DNA of 64,000 nt from Prevotella sp. UBA2456. Lineage in GTDB: Bacteria > Bacteroidota > Bacteroidia > Bacteroidales > Bacteroidaceae. The notes under the pieces were generated by a model. That model was given only the letters and a program-made list of their open reading frames with translations, did not search any database and was not told the origin of the DNA. This document shows, piece by piece, positions 28,162 through 37,772 of this stretch. Made by a program: the position numbers and the translations under genes. The stretch lies in contig DDPY01000015.1 of NCBI GenBank assembly GCA_002342415.1, positions 124,001-188,000 on the forward strand, given 5' to 3'. Within the stretch, counting starts at the first letter, position 1, and each line of letters begins with the position of its first letter.

Positions 28162-29703
28162 CTACTTGGCATAGGCTACTGAGCGTGTCTCGCGAATGAC
28201 GGTGATCTTCACCTGGCCGGGATAGGTCATCTCATTCTGAATCTTGGAAGCAATCTGTCCGCTGAGTGCCTCGGTCTCGGCATCGTCCATCTTGTCGGCA
28301 CCTACAATGACACGCAACTCACGACCTGCCTGAATGGCGTATGTCTTGGTGACTCCAGGATAGCTCATGGCAATAGCCTCCAGGTCGTTCAGACGCTTGA
28401 TATAAGCCTCAACAATCTCGCGACGGGCACCAGGACGGGCACCAGAGATGGCATCGCAAATCTGTACGATGGGAGCCAGCAGGGTCTGCATCTCCATCTC
28501 GTCGTGGTGGGCTCCGATGGCATTGCAGATGTCGGGCTTCTCTTTGTATTTCTCTGCAATCTTAGCTCCATAGAGTGCGTGGGGCAGTTCGCTCTCCTCG
28601 TCGGGCACCTTACCGATGTCATGCAACAGTCCGGCACGCTTGGCTTTCTTGGGGTTCAGTCCCAGCTCGGCAGCCATCACGGCACAGAGGTTTGCCGTCT
28701 CGCGGGCATGCTGCAACAGGTTCTGACCATAGCTGGAGCGATACTTCATCTTACCGATGATGCGGATAAGCTCGGGATGCAGTCCATGAATGCCCAAGTC
28801 AATGGTAGTGCGCTTACCAGTTTCGATAATCTCGTTCTCAAGCTGCTTCTTCACCTTGGCTACCACTTCCTCGATACGGGCCGGGTGGATACGTCCGTCG
28901 GCCACCAGCTGGTGGAGAGCCAGACGGCAGGTTTCGCGGCGAATGGGGTCGAAGGCTGAGATGACAATCGCCTCAGGGGTGTCGTCTACTACGATTTCTA
29001 CACCGCAGGCCGACTCCAGTGCACGGATGTTTCGTCCCTCACGTCCAATCACACGACCCTTGACATCGTCGTTCTCGATATGGAACACGCTGACGGAGTT
29101 CTCGACAGCAGTCTCAGTAGCTACGCGCTGGATGGTCTGAATGATGATCTTCTTGGCCTGCGCATTGGCATTGAGCTTTGCCTCGTCCATAATCTCGTTG
29201 ATGTAGGCAGCGGCATCGGTCTTGGCCTCGTCCTTCATCGACTCCACCAGACGAGTCTTAGCCTCGTCGGCCGAGAGTCCAGACAGTTCCTCCAGCTTGG
29301 CACGTTCCTGAAGCTGCATCTTCTCCAGTTCTTCCTGCTTCAGCGTCAGCACCTTCTTCTCGTTGTCGATGCGCGTCTGCTGGTTGTCGAGTTCGTTCTT
29401 GCGACGGCCCAGTTCTTCCTGGCGCTGGTTGAGCGAGATCTCACGCTGCTTCAGCTTGTTCTCGCTCTGCTGGATATGCTGGTTGCGCTGTTGCACCTCC
29501 TTCTCCAGCTCTGACTTTTTGTTGAGAAACTTCTCCTTGACCTCAAGCAGTTTTTTCTCTTTAATTACCTCTGCCTCCTTCTTGGCGGCACTGATCATCT
29601 CATTATATTTTCCCTTGATAACAAAGCGGAAAATCATAAATCCGCAGAGGCCGCCAATAATCAGGGCCGCCACGATTAGAATAATACCAACAATGATGTT
29701 CAT
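28162..29703 (-). CDS. rny: Ribonuclease Y
   Basis: A 513-residue membrane-anchored endoribonuclease that starts mRNA decay. An N-terminal membrane helix ([19 protein letters not shown]) is followed by a long coiled coil (about 30-200, rich in E/K/Q), a KH RNA-binding domain ([12 protein letters not shown], about 218-229), and an HD phosphohydrolase domain with LLHDIGK (about 345) and AHHDE further on. The family's usual length is 510-520 and everything is present. It lies downstream of zapA and the coiled-coil gene in one operon, an arrangement common in Bacteroidota. Confidence 0.96.
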   Translation of the reverse strand: MNIIVGIILIVAALIIGGLCGFMIFRFVIKGKYNEMISAAKKEAEVIKEKKLLEVKEKFLNKKSELEKEVQQRNQHIQQSENKLKQREISLNQRQEELGRRKNELDNQQTRIDNEKKVLTLKQEELEKMQLQERAKLEELSGLSADEAKTRLVESMKDEAKTDAAAYINEIMDEAKLNANAQAKKIIIQTIQRVATETAVENSVSVFHIENDDVKGRVIGREGRNIRALESACGVEIVVDDTPEAIVISAFDPIRRETCRLALHQLVADGRIHPARIEEVVAKVKKQLENEIIETGKRTTIDLGIHGLHPELIRIIGKMKYRSSYGQNLLQHARETANLCAVMAAELGLNPKKAKRAGLLHDIGKVPDEESELPHALYGAKIAEKYKEKPDICNAIGAHHDEMEMQTLLAPIVQICDAISGARPGARREIVEAYIKRLNDLEAIAMSYPGVTKTYAIQAGRELRVIVGADKMDDAETEALSGQIASKIQNEMTYPGQVKITVIRETRSVAYAK

Positions 29704-29735
29704 AAATGTGTATATTGAATTAAATGTCTTACGCC

Positions 29736-30047
29736 TTATGTAGTTCGCTCACCGAGGATTTCCTCGATTTCGGACGTCAAACGGGCAAGAACATTATCAT
29801 AGGGCGTGGTGTCGGTGTTAGCGCGCTCTTTCTGATAGCTCAGGGCTATGTCGACGAGGGTCATCAACGCGATAGTATGGTCGCTCTTGCGGCCCTTGAA
29901 TCGCTGCGCATAGCCATTGTAGCGCTCTGTAATGAGTTTGGCTGCACTGCGATAGTACTCCTCGTCCTCGCGATTGATAACGACTTCGATTTCCTCATCG
30001 TAGACGTGCAGTCTGATATGTAGTCTGTCCATGTTCTGTTCTGCCAT
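29736..30047 (-). CDS. zapA: Cell division protein ZapA
   Basis: A 103-residue protein with the ZapA pattern: an N-terminal beta domain ([23 protein letters not shown]) and a C-terminal helix that dimerises ([17 protein letters not shown]). ZapA bundles FtsZ filaments at the division ring. It is encoded 12 bp after a small coiled-coil protein and 32 bp before rny. The start [13 protein letters not shown] has an alternative at the second Met. Assignment rests on length, pattern and the conserved neighbourhood. Confidence 0.85.
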   Translation of the reverse strand: MAEQNMDRLHIRLHVYDEEIEVVINREDEEYYRSAAKLITERYNGYAQRFKGRKSDHTIALMTLVDIALSYQKERANTDTTPYDNVLARLTSEIEEILGERTT

Positions 30048-30059
30048 AGCCTGTTCTCC

Positions 30060-30362
30060 TTATTGATTTTCATCGCTGAGGATAGCAATGCACTTATTGA
30101 CGTCACGGATTAGCCTCGACAAGCGATTCTTGGCTTCCGTCAGGTCGCCGTCGGTCACTTCTATCATCTTGGCCATTTTCAGTGACTGGTAGTCTGACTG
30201 CTGCTGGTCCAACTGCGCCTTCAGGCTCTTGATGGCCTGCTCGCTCTTCTTCAACTCGCTATTCAGCTGCCGATTCTCCTTTTCCAATTGCTGAAAACGG
30301 AGTATCAGCTGCCTCACGCGGGTCTCGAACATCGCTATCGTTTTCTCGTTAGCCGTCATCAT
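30060..30362 (-). CDS. Small coiled-coil protein upstream of zapA
   Basis: A 100-residue protein that is almost entirely heptad-patterned from residue 10 to 65 (QQLEKENRQLNSELKKSEQA), then a short helical tail ending SDENQ. It resembles in form the small division coiled coils such as ZapB, but I do not see diagnostic sequence. Its position directly before zapA suggests a role in division-ring assembly. The promoter -7 box CAAAGGTA (minus-strand TACCTTTG) is 17 bp upstream of its start, making it the first gene of the transcript through zapA and rny. Confidence 0.7.
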   Translation of the reverse strand: MMTANEKTIAMFETRVRQLILRFQQLEKENRQLNSELKKSEQAIKSLKAQLDQQQSDYQSLKMAKMIEVTDGDLTEAKNRLSRLIRDVNKCIAILSDENQ

Positions 30363-30378
30363 ACGTCACTTTATTCCA

Positions 30379-30386
30379 CAAAGGTA
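30379..30386 (-). promoter_or_regulatory. -7 box for the coiled-coil/zapA/rny transcript
   Basis: Minus-strand TACCTTTG, close to the start at 30362; the transcript leader would be about 10 nt. Confidence 0.55.
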
Positions 30387-30435
30387 CGTAGAATAGTTAA
30401 AAGTAAAGAGTTACGTATTGAAAATTTAAGAATTT

Positions 30436-31056
30436 TTAATCATCTCCCTTGGGGCGAGGCTCTTTTTTAGCCAACATCACCACGCGGTAGACGAAATTAG
30501 TGGTCCACTGCTGCGAGAAGCCGAGCTTCTGCGCATACTGCCGAATGCCCACAACGGTCTTCATCACTGCGGGGTCGGAGAAATCGTTCTTCGTGAAGAT
30601 GTCGTTCACCGTCTTCTCCGTCATGGTGCGCAGGGCACTCTTGAAGATGCTGGGCAGGCGGAGCTTGAACTTCATCAGGTTGCCCGTCAGCATCATCAGG
30701 TCCTGCGTGAATCCTGAGAACTGATACATATAGGTCTGTATGTCCTGTGGCTTCTTGCAGCGCTTGCGGATGCTCTGGTCAATCTCGCGGGTGAAGTCGT
30801 CGTCCATCCCGTAAAGCTCCTTGAGCATCTTGTTGCAGCGCGACTTTTCTGCCAGTCCCAGACGATTGTTCTGGGTGGGAACCTTCAGCGTAGCCTTGAA
30901 CACCCGCAAGTCGGGAAGCATGGCCAGATTCGAAATGCCCAGATCGGCAGCCATACAAGCCTGGAAATATACACGAATGAGGGTCATGAAGTCCTCCATG
31001 CCCCCACTCTTCTGTTCCTCCTCTTTCTTTCCAAATAATTTACTTAAAAAACTCAT
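30436..31056 (-). CDS. Conserved protein of unknown function, 206 residues
   Basis: I do not recognise a characterised family. The protein begins MSFLSKLFGKKEEEQ, a basic amphipathic start seen in peripheral membrane proteins, then is mostly helical (FMTLIRVYFQACMAADLG, IDQSIRKRCKKPQDIQTY). The C-terminus is basic (MLAKKEPRPKGDD). There is no signal peptide, cysteine motif or nucleotide motif. It is monocistronic between zapA-operon and hydrolase genes transcribed the same way. Codon use matches its neighbours, so it looks native rather than acquired. Confidence 0.65.
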   Translation of the reverse strand: MSFLSKLFGKKEEEQKSGGMEDFMTLIRVYFQACMAADLGISNLAMLPDLRVFKATLKVPTQNNRLGLAEKSRCNKMLKELYGMDDDFTREIDQSIRKRCKKPQDIQTYMYQFSGFTQDLMMLTGNLMKFKLRLPSIFKSALRTMTEKTVNDIFTKNDFSDPAVMKTVVGIRQYAQKLGFSQQWTTNFVYRVVMLAKKEPRPKGDD

Positions 31057-31112
31057 TTGTTATTATTGATGATATATTACAGTTTATTCTTTCACTACCC
31101 ATTATTCATTCA

Positions 31113-32765
31113 CTACCAAGCCCACTTGTTGTAATCGACATCCCTGCCTCCTGCCTTAAACCATTCAGCAAGCCTGTTCTCATAAAGCCTCTGCAGAAAC
31201 ATCGGAGCCAGCGTCTCCTCGTCGAGGGACATCGCTGTGGCTATACTTGTGTTGGCTGGAGCCGAGCTGGTTAATCCCAGCATATAGGCAATCACACGAG
31301 CCACATCCTCTGTCGTAATGCCAGAATCTTCCAGCATCTCCGACAGGTCGTTAGGAGTCAGTTCCACCTTTGCCAAAGCATCTTTTAGGCCGGGAATAAG
31401 ACTGAAGAGCGGTCCAAGGTTGGCTCGGTTCTGGCGTTCAGAGGCCCGTTTGGTATTGACCAGTTTGCGCACATCGATGCCCCACTTCTCAAGCGTTGTC
31501 AGTACCTTCATCACATCCAAGTCCTTCACCATACCATGATAATAGCGGTTCTGCTCGCCCTCATAGTAGACTACGGGCCAGAACTGGATGGCCGCCATTG
31601 TCTGGATGCTCCATACGACGGCCGATGGCTGATGCTTCAGTTTGAACACCACCATACATGTCTGCATATTGGTCTTGCCAGGCACCAGGCTGGGCTTGAA
31701 GCCCTTGGACTTCATCCAAGTCAGCAAGGCGCGTGCACACTGTACTGGCACATAGTTGTCGTGACGGCTGTGCTCAATATAGTAGCGCTGTGTCAGGTCG
31801 GGTTCCCACCCGTTCGAAATCTTTATCTCTGCGAGCTTGGCTTTGAGCGCAATAGCTTCCTTGCTTTTCAGATTCATATAGGCGGGCTGCAACAGCTTGT
31901 GCAGGGAGTCAAGACTGCTGACACCGATACGCGACAGCACCCCCTTGTCCTTTGTCCTGATGACTTCCTGCACGTTGGAAGCCAAAGGCTCCTTGAACAA
32001 GTCGCTATACTTGATACCCATGTGGAAGTTCTCATTGACCGAGATGAGGAACATCGCCACGTCGTTAATGGCATCACACTGGTCCTTCTCCACATACTCG
32101 ATGTAGGCTCTTTCACAGTCGAGCATGGCTCCACCGATGAAGGTCTTGTCGAAGGTGATTCCCTTGTCCTTGTATTCCTTGTCGCGGAGCTTGGCCACAT
32201 ACATACTCTCTGTGCCTCCCTGCGAATAGCCAATATTAAACAGGTACTTACCCTGAGGGATCTGCTCATCACTAAACAACCGGCGCGCTGCCAGCAGACC
32301 GTCAAGCGAGTTGCGCGCATTGGTCTCACCTGCCAAATAACAGATTGGATGGTCGATAGACGATCCATAGCCGATATAGTCGCACGCCACAACGATATAG
32401 TTAGGACGCAGGGGATTGGCCAGCAAGGCGGATACATCCTCTAATCCTCCCTGCGAAGGAGCCTGTGAGGGACTGCCAATCGTAGCATGGTTGTACAGCA
32501 CAACACCGTCGCATGGGACAGCACCGCTGACAATATCCGACGGAGCCATGATGATGCCGCTGATGGTGACAGCCTTGCCATCAGAATCCTTCGAGGGATA
32601 TTCATAGCAATAGTAGCGCACATCTCTGGAACCCACGCCGACACCTTCCAGATTCACCCATACTGTGGTATCTTTCTTATGGAGAATTCTATAAGTTGTC
32701 TCCTGAGCGTTGGAAGTCATCACCAATGCCAGCAGCGACAGTAACACACATATTCTATTTTTCAT
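31113..32765 (-). CDS. Secreted alpha/beta hydrolase (lipase/esterase-like)
   Basis: A 550-residue exported protein (signal MKNRICVLLSLLALVMTSNA). It has an alpha/beta-hydrolase core: the strand PCDGVVLYNHATIGSP, the Asp-containing VVACDYIGYGSS, and the nucleophile elbow GYSQGG (Ser at about residue 194). A histidine in EHSRHDNYVP (about 345) may complete the triad. The pattern resembles secretory lipases/cutinase-like esterases, but substrate is unknown. The C-terminal ~120 residues are helical and not typical of the core, perhaps a lid or added domain. It is 11 bp downstream of an exported endonuclease/phosphatase-family protein, likely one operon. Confidence 0.75.
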   Translation of the reverse strand: MKNRICVLLSLLALVMTSNAQETTYRILHKKDTTVWVNLEGVGVGSRDVRYYCYEYPSKDSDGKAVTISGIIMAPSDIVSGAVPCDGVVLYNHATIGSPSQAPSQGGLEDVSALLANPLRPNYIVVACDYIGYGSSIDHPICYLAGETNARNSLDGLLAARRLFSDEQIPQGKYLFNIGYSQGGTESMYVAKLRDKEYKDKGITFDKTFIGGAMLDCERAYIEYVEKDQCDAINDVAMFLISVNENFHMGIKYSDLFKEPLASNVQEVIRTKDKGVLSRIGVSSLDSLHKLLQPAYMNLKSKEAIALKAKLAEIKISNGWEPDLTQRYYIEHSRHDNYVPVQCARALLTWMKSKGFKPSLVPGKTNMQTCMVVFKLKHQPSAVVWSIQTMAAIQFWPVVYYEGEQNRYYHGMVKDLDVMKVLTTLEKWGIDVRKLVNTKRASERQNRANLGPLFSLIPGLKDALAKVELTPNDLSEMLEDSGITTEDVARVIAYMLGLTSSAPANTSIATAMSLDEETLAPMFLQRLYENRLAEWFKAGGRDVDYNKWAW

Positions 32766-32776
32766 AGATACCTCTC

Positions 32777-33934
32777 CTATTTGTTAATACGTTTACGGTT
32801 TTCCTGTCCCCGATGCTCGATATATGGTCCCTTGTCGGGCTGGGAAATACGCTGGCCGTTCAGATTGTAATATTCGACAGGCTCTTCCGAAACCGACCTT
32901 ACTGTCTCAATGCCCGTAGAAGCCTTATCAACAGCAACTTCGAAGGTAGCCGTCACAGGATAATGGTCACCCAAGGGCTGCCCCTCATGCAAAAAGCCTT
33001 CTACATCCATATTCCACGACAGGGCTTTCAACTGTGTGCCTGTTGTGGGATTGACATAAATAATTTTGTCCAGCAGTTCACCATCCAGGATATTGGCTGC
33101 ATCCTCTGTGAAGACGATGCCCGTCTTCGGTGAAGGATACTTGCCGCCTTTCTTCAGTTCTACCCATACATCAGAGGCTATTCCCTTGCCCGACTCGGCT
33201 ATCTTGTCTATAAATTCCGCCTTAATCTGGTCACGGCAGTAGTAGCTGTTCATATCGCCCATGATAATGATGGGGCGGGTATCCAGATGGGCCAGGACAT
33301 CCTCCAGCAACTGCTGCCATTCCGACAGCCGAGCCTCACGGTCTGGACCGTCCTTACCCTCTTTCTCATCGGCAATGTCGCCGGCATCCATGTGCATATT
33401 ATAAACTATGATGCCAGTTCCATTGGCCAGTGTCAGTTCACTGCGCCGAAAACCCTTTGTCACCAACGCGTCGGCGGCATGACTGAACTTGCCAAACATC
33501 TTCTTCCAGGCCACACGCTCCGTAGCCGTCATCAGGATATTGTTCTTCCAGCAGGCACCCAGTCCGTCACATTCGAACTGTTCGTTTTGGACATGCAACA
33601 GGTCTATCTTCTTACCAGGCACGTCGATACCTACCGCTCCCGACCAAGTGTCGAAACGGTAGTTGTCCTCCAACCAAGGCACAAGCACATCATGATAATT
33701 GAAGTCTTCCTGAATACAAACAATATCGTAAGCCTTCGCGGCAAGAAATTTGCCAATCCGTGAGGTTCCTGCATCACCAGGACCTTCGGCGTTCACATTG
33801 AATGCCAGTATCTTCTTGGGCAGTCCGTCAATATTCAGTGTTGCCACCTTCAGCTGTTCCGTCTGTTGGGCACTGACACCCACAAAGAGAAACTGGAACA
33901 TAAAGGTTAGTAAAAAAAAACACTTCTTCATCAT
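32777..33934 (-). CDS. Secreted endonuclease/exonuclease/phosphatase family protein
   Basis: A 385-residue exported protein (signal ending VSAQQ). It has the DNase I/sphingomyelinase-like fold signatures: VATLNIDGLP, VCIQEDF (catalytic Glu), YNMHMDAGD, IIMGDMNSYY, and the final GDHYPV (catalytic Asp-His). The substrate could be a phosphodiester lipid or nucleic acid. The C-terminus has EYYNLNGQRISQPDKGPYI, like the short C-terminal motif common in secreted Prevotella and Bacteroides proteins, though its last residues (RKRINK) look atypical. It leads an operon with the downstream hydrolase. Its promoter is at 33972-34003. Confidence 0.82.
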   Translation of the reverse strand: MMKKCFFLLTFMFQFLFVGVSAQQTEQLKVATLNIDGLPKKILAFNVNAEGPGDAGTSRIGKFLAAKAYDIVCIQEDFNYHDVLVPWLEDNYRFDTWSGAVGIDVPGKKIDLLHVQNEQFECDGLGACWKNNILMTATERVAWKKMFGKFSHAADALVTKGFRRSELTLANGTGIIVYNMHMDAGDIADEKEGKDGPDREARLSEWQQLLEDVLAHLDTRPIIIMGDMNSYYCRDQIKAEFIDKIAESGKGIASDVWVELKKGGKYPSPKTGIVFTEDAANILDGELLDKIIYVNPTTGTQLKALSWNMDVEGFLHEGQPLGDHYPVTATFEVAVDKASTGIETVRSVSEEPVEYYNLNGQRISQPDKGPYIEHRGQENRKRINK

Positions 33935-33971
33935 CCCATTTATTTAAGTCTTTATCCATTAAAGTTCGATG

Positions 33972-34003
33972 CAAAATTAGATATTTTTTCCAAATCTACC
34001 AAA
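33972..34003 (-). promoter_or_regulatory. Promoter of the EEP/hydrolase operon
   Basis: Minus-strand TAATTTTG (33972-33979) with TTTG exactly 20 nt upstream (34000-34003), a full Bacteroidota promoter. Confidence 0.65.
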
Positions 34004-34071
34004 TCTTTTCAGATAAAGTTGTATCTTTCACCCTTGGTAAAGGCACTCTCGCTCGAAAAACCGCAAAAATA

Positions 34072-34103
34072 TTTGGCTTTTTGCTCACTTATTCGTACTT
34101 TTG
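34072..34103 (+). promoter_or_regulatory. Promoter of rfbA
   Basis: TTTG (34072-34075), 20-nt gap, TACTTTTG (34096-34103); the leader is about 30 nt. Confidence 0.75.
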
Positions 34104-34136
34104 CACACAACATAAGAAAACAAATCTATCAACAAC

Positions 34137-35024
34137 ATGAAAGGTATCGTATTAGCAGGAGGAAGCGGAACGCGCCTCTACCCCATCACCAAAGGTGTGT
34201 CGAAGCAGCTTATCCCCATCTTCGACAAGCCTATGATCTACTATCCTATCTCGACACTGATGCTTGCCGGCATCCGTGAGATACTTATCATCTCTACCCC
34301 CTACGACCTGCCTGGATTCAAGCGTCTGCTGGGCGACGGTTCCGACTTGGGCGTGCGCTTCGAATATGCCGAGCAGCCCTCGCCAGACGGACTGGCTCAG
34401 GCCTTCATCATTGGCGAGGAGTTCATCGGCGACGACTGCGCCTGTCTCGTGCTTGGCGACAACATCTTCTATGGCAGCGGATTTACTGGCATGCTGAAGC
34501 AGGCTGTAGCCCATGCCGAACAAGACGGTCTGGCTACCGTCTTCGGCTACTATGTCAACGATCCAGAGCGCTATGGAGTAGCCGAGTTCGATGCCAACGG
34601 CAACTGCCTCAGCATCGAGGAGAAGCCGCAGAAGCCCAAATCCAACTATGCCGTAGTCGGCCTCTACTTCTATCCCAACAGTGTGGTGGAGATTGCCAAG
34701 AACATCAAGCCCTCAGCTCGCGGTGAGTTGGAGATCACCACCGTCAACCAAGCCTACCTGCAGAAGAAAGAACTGCTCGTACAGACCCTGCAACGCGGTT
34801 TTGCATGGCTCGATACGGGCACCCACGACTCGCTCTCCGAGGCTTCCACCTTCATCGAGGTCATCGAGAAGCGTCAGGGACTGAAGGTAGCCTGCTTGGA
34901 GGAGATAGCCTATAAACGTGGCTGGATAGACAGCGAGCAGCTGAAGAAGCTCGCCCTGCCCATGATCAAGAACGACTACGGCCAGTATCTCATGCGTCGT
35001 GCTGATGAGCCTGCCAAGCGGTAG
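34137..35024 (+). CDS. rfbA: Glucose-1-phosphate thymidylyltransferase
   Basis: A 295-residue RmlA that joins dTTP and glucose-1-phosphate to dTDP-glucose, the first step to dTDP-L-rhamnose. The nucleotide loop [11 protein letters not shown] begins at residue 8, followed by [16 protein letters not shown], and LGDNIFYG (about 109) with the catalytic/metal Asp. Length and motifs are standard. rfbD, the last enzyme, lies at 62080-62928 and not in this operon; rfbB and rfbC are not in the window. The convergent neighbour is a sugar kinase/nucleotidyltransferase, so nucleotide-sugar genes cluster here. Its 3' end is 12 bp from that gene's stop. Confidence 0.95.
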   Translation: MKGIVLAGGSGTRLYPITKGVSKQLIPIFDKPMIYYPISTLMLAGIREILIISTPYDLPGFKRLLGDGSDLGVRFEYAEQPSPDGLAQAFIIGEEFIGDDCACLVLGDNIFYGSGFTGMLKQAVAHAEQDGLATVFGYYVNDPERYGVAEFDANGNCLSIEEKPQKPKSNYAVVGLYFYPNSVVEIAKNIKPSARGELEITTVNQAYLQKKELLVQTLQRGFAWLDTGTHDSLSEASTFIEVIEKRQGLKVACLEEIAYKRGWIDSEQLKKLALPMIKNDYGQYLMRRADEPAKR

Positions 35025-35036
35025 GTTCACACACGG

Positions 35037-36971
35037 TTATTTGGCGAACTGTTCCACACAACGGCGCAGGGCAGTAGGATTACCCATATCGTACATCGTA
35101 CCCTTCAGGCGTACACCCATCATGCCGCTCTTCTGGCGAACAGCCTCAAGGGCGGCTGTCAGTTCTATCTCACGGCTGTGGTCGTCCTCAGCATCCGCTT
35201 TCTGGATGTCGGCTTCCAGTTGGGCAAACACCTCAGGAGTCAGGATATACTGTCCGAAGACACTATAGTACTCTCTTTCACCGCTGGCATTGCGCACACC
35301 TAAGAACTCCTCTGCGTAGGAGGACTTGGGCTTCTCGTTCATGACAGAGACATTGAGGACGGTATGCTCCTTATCCTCCCACACCCCACTCAGAATGCCA
35401 TAATGGCTCACATCTGCCAAGGGAATGGGATGTATACTCACCATCAGCTGGTTGTAGCGCTCATACTGCTCTATGATCTGCAGTGCACAGGGTTTGTTCG
35501 ACTGACTGCGATAGAGGGTGTCGCCTAAGAGCAACAACACGGGCTCGTTGTTGGCGAAGTGGGCTGCCTGGTAGACAGCATGCCCAAAGCCGCGCTTCTC
35601 GTGCTGATAGACATAGTGCAGACGCTTGCCTATATCGAGGATGCGATTCTCGTATTCCTGTGCCTCCTTGTTCAGCTTGCTCAGATGGTCGTCACTCAGC
35701 TGCCGCTCAAAGAAGTCGGTGTACTGGATGCGCTCCTCCTCAGAGCCCAACACCAGACAAATCTCCTCTATCCCGCTACTGACCAGCTCTTCGAGCAGAA
35801 TCAGGATGACGGGGCGCACCATGCCATCGGAACAAGGTATAGGGAAGAAATCTTTTTTCAACGAGCGTGTAGCCGGATACAGACGTGTGCCGAAGCCTGC
35901 CACAGGGATGATAGCCTTGCGTACGGTATGCACGGGGCGCAAGGTCAGCGGATAGGCCCTCAGCCCGCTGGCATTCAGATAGTCCACCAACTGCTGCTGG
36001 CTTTCGGCATTGCGTGCCAGGAACTGTACCGAGCCGTCACCATGCGAACCCACACCCTTGCCGCCATACACCAGCGGCTGGATATTGGGGTCTTGCAGCA
36101 CCTCGTGCAGCTTAGGAGCCCAGAGCGCAGGCGACATCGGAGCCACATACTTGTCGAACATTGCTTCCGCCTCCGTCATCAGCTGGCCTAACGTCTCCCT
36201 GTCGCCTGTGGCCATGCACTGCACAGCCTTCTCGACTATCTGCTGGTTCCACTCACCCAGGGCCTTATGCAGATTCTGCTCAGCCTCCGTAGCAGCAAAG
36301 GGATAAGCCTTGTTCAGGTCCGACAGGATCTTGATGGTGTCCTTCTCGGCACAAAGGTCGGCAAACACCCAGTAGAGCTGTTTCTTCACATTGAGCGACT
36401 TCACCTCAATCTCATCACCGTCGAAGGTCATCAGGTTGGGCTTCACACCGAAGGCACAGGCCTGGTCAAGACGTCCGCAGCGCGAAGAGGTGCGCAGCTC
36501 GCCCAGATAGGCAATGTTCATCTCGCCCAGCGTGTTCAGGTTCAAATTATATAATAGATTGAACGCGCGCGCAACGAGCACACAGATGGCAGCCGACGAG
36601 CTCAGACCGCTCTTCATCGGCAGCGTCATGCCCGTAATGTGGATGCGCACACCGCCCACCTTGTACCATTCCAGCATATACGAGGCCACACCGGCACAAT
36701 AGCAGAAGAACGACCCCGACTTGGCCACACGCTTCAGTTCTGACTCGTCCATCCGGCACGAGAAGTCGTGCCATACATCCGCTATTTCTGGCGCATCACT
36801 GTTCATTTCGAAGATGGGCGACTTCTCCACCTCGGCATAGATACCCTGCTCTATACCCGTCACTATCGATGCACCGGGCAGAATCTCCGCATTCATCGTG
36901 CGATAATGACCTGCCCAGTCTGTATGTTCTCCAAACAGGCACAGACGACCTGGAACGAAAAGTTTTAGCAT
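35037..36971 (-). CDS. Bifunctional GHMP sugar kinase / sugar nucleotidyltransferase fusion
   Basis: A 644-residue fusion. Residues about 1-350 are a GHMP kinase of the galactokinase type (GRLCLFGEHTDWAG at 8-21; ATP loop LPMKSGLSSSAA about 117-128; late glycine motif GGKGVGSHGDG about 306). Residues about 355-644 are a GalU/RmlA-like nucleotidyltransferase (AIIPVAGFGTRLYPATRSLKKD; LLLLGDTLY). Such a pair could turn a free sugar into a nucleotide sugar by way of the 1-phosphate. Bacteroides Fkp does this for fucose but in the opposite domain order. The sugar and nucleotide are unknown here; a UTP-using salvage enzyme is my guess. Promoter -7 at 37003-37010. Confidence 0.85.
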   Translation of the reverse strand: MLKLFVPGRLCLFGEHTDWAGHYRTMNAEILPGASIVTGIEQGIYAEVEKSPIFEMNSDAPEIADVWHDFSCRMDESELKRVAKSGSFFCYCAGVASYMLEWYKVGGVRIHITGMTLPMKSGLSSSAAICVLVARAFNLLYNLNLNTLGEMNIAYLGELRTSSRCGRLDQACAFGVKPNLMTFDGDEIEVKSLNVKKQLYWVFADLCAEKDTIKILSDLNKAYPFAATEAEQNLHKALGEWNQQIVEKAVQCMATGDRETLGQLMTEAEAMFDKYVAPMSPALWAPKLHEVLQDPNIQPLVYGGKGVGSHGDGSVQFLARNAESQQQLVDYLNASGLRAYPLTLRPVHTVRKAIIPVAGFGTRLYPATRSLKKDFFPIPCSDGMVRPVILILLEELVSSGIEEICLVLGSEEERIQYTDFFERQLSDDHLSKLNKEAQEYENRILDIGKRLHYVYQHEKRGFGHAVYQAAHFANNEPVLLLLGDTLYRSQSNKPCALQIIEQYERYNQLMVSIHPIPLADVSHYGILSGVWEDKEHTVLNVSVMNEKPKSSYAEEFLGVRNASGEREYYSVFGQYILTPEVFAQLEADIQKADAEDDHSREIELTAALEAVRQKSGMMGVRLKGTMYDMGNPTALRRCVEQFAK

Positions 36972-37002
36972 AATGTCACATTTAGAAGGTAAATTTATAG
37001 CA

Positions 37003-37010
37003 CAAAGGTA
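37003..37010 (-). promoter_or_regulatory. -7 box of the kinase/nucleotidyltransferase gene
   Basis: Minus-strand TACCTTTG, 32 bp before the start codon at 36971; a weak GTTG lies about 18 nt further upstream. Confidence 0.55.
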
Positions 37011-37049
37011 CTACAAAATAATGAAAAACAACATTTTTTTCACGAATTA

Positions 37050-37081
37050 TTTGGCAGGTTTGATAATTTTATATACTTTTG
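37050..37081 (+). promoter_or_regulatory. Promoter of the sigma factor gene
   Basis: TTTG (37050-37053), 20-nt gap, TACTTTTG (37074-37081); the leader is about 80 nt, A-rich. Confidence 0.75.
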
Positions 37082-37168
37082 CAGGCGATAAAAACATAAA
37101 AAGTTAATAACAAACCCCTAAAAAAGACTGCCTATCGACACAAATCTACTTCTAAAAAACAAAACAGT

Positions 37169-37768
37169 ATGAAGAAGTATGACGGCCTGACCGACGAAAT
37201 GTTGGCCTTGCGTTACATCGAAGGAGACAATAGGGCATTCGACGAATTATTAACTCGTAATCAGCAGAAGCTCTACAATTACATTATGTTCGTGGTTCGC
37301 GACCCCGAACTGGCTAACGACGTGTTTCAGGACACGTTTGTCAAAGTCATCTCCAAACTGCAGGAAGGCAAATACACAGACAGCGGGAAGTTCTCGTTCT
37401 GGCTGACACGCATTGCCCACAATATCATCATGGATGTCTATCGCCAGCAGAAGGGCGAGCACATCGTGGAGTCTGGCGAGGACAATGACCTGAGCCGGCT
37501 CAGAAGCGAGGACCTCATGGACAGCAATCGCGAGGCAGAATATGTGAACACCCAAATCATGGCAGACGTGCGCAACCTGATGGACACCCTGCCCGCCACC
37601 CAGCGCGAGGTGGTCTACATGCGCTTCTATCAGGACCTGTCGTTCAAGGAGATTGCTGAGACGACGGGAGTAAGCATCAATACCTCATTGGGGCGCATGC
37701 GCTATGCACTTATCAACATGCGCCGAATGGCCAAGCAGCATAAGCTGCAGCTGAGCATGGAGCTATAG
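37169..37768 (+). CDS. Sigma-70 family (ECF-like) RNA polymerase sigma factor
   Basis: A 199-residue sigma factor with region 2 (LYNYIMFVVRDPELANDVFQ then FVKVISKL) and region 4 (LPATQREVVYMRFYQ, followed by SFKEIAETTGVSIN as the helix-turn-helix). There is no region 1 or 3, so it is ECF-like. No anti-sigma gene is adjacent; the neighbour rpe is convergent with 4 bp between stops. It has a strong housekeeping-type promoter and no autoregulatory-looking element, so it may be constitutively made. Similar short sigma factors of this type are conserved in Bacteroidales. Confidence 0.88.
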   Translation: MKKYDGLTDEMLALRYIEGDNRAFDELLTRNQQKLYNYIMFVVRDPELANDVFQDTFVKVISKLQEGKYTDSGKFSFWLTRIAHNIIMDVYRQQKGEHIVESGEDNDLSRLRSEDLMDSNREAEYVNTQIMADVRNLMDTLPATQREVVYMRFYQDLSFKEIAETTGVSINTSLGRMRYALINMRRMAKQHKLQLSMEL

Positions 37769-37772
37769 GCTG

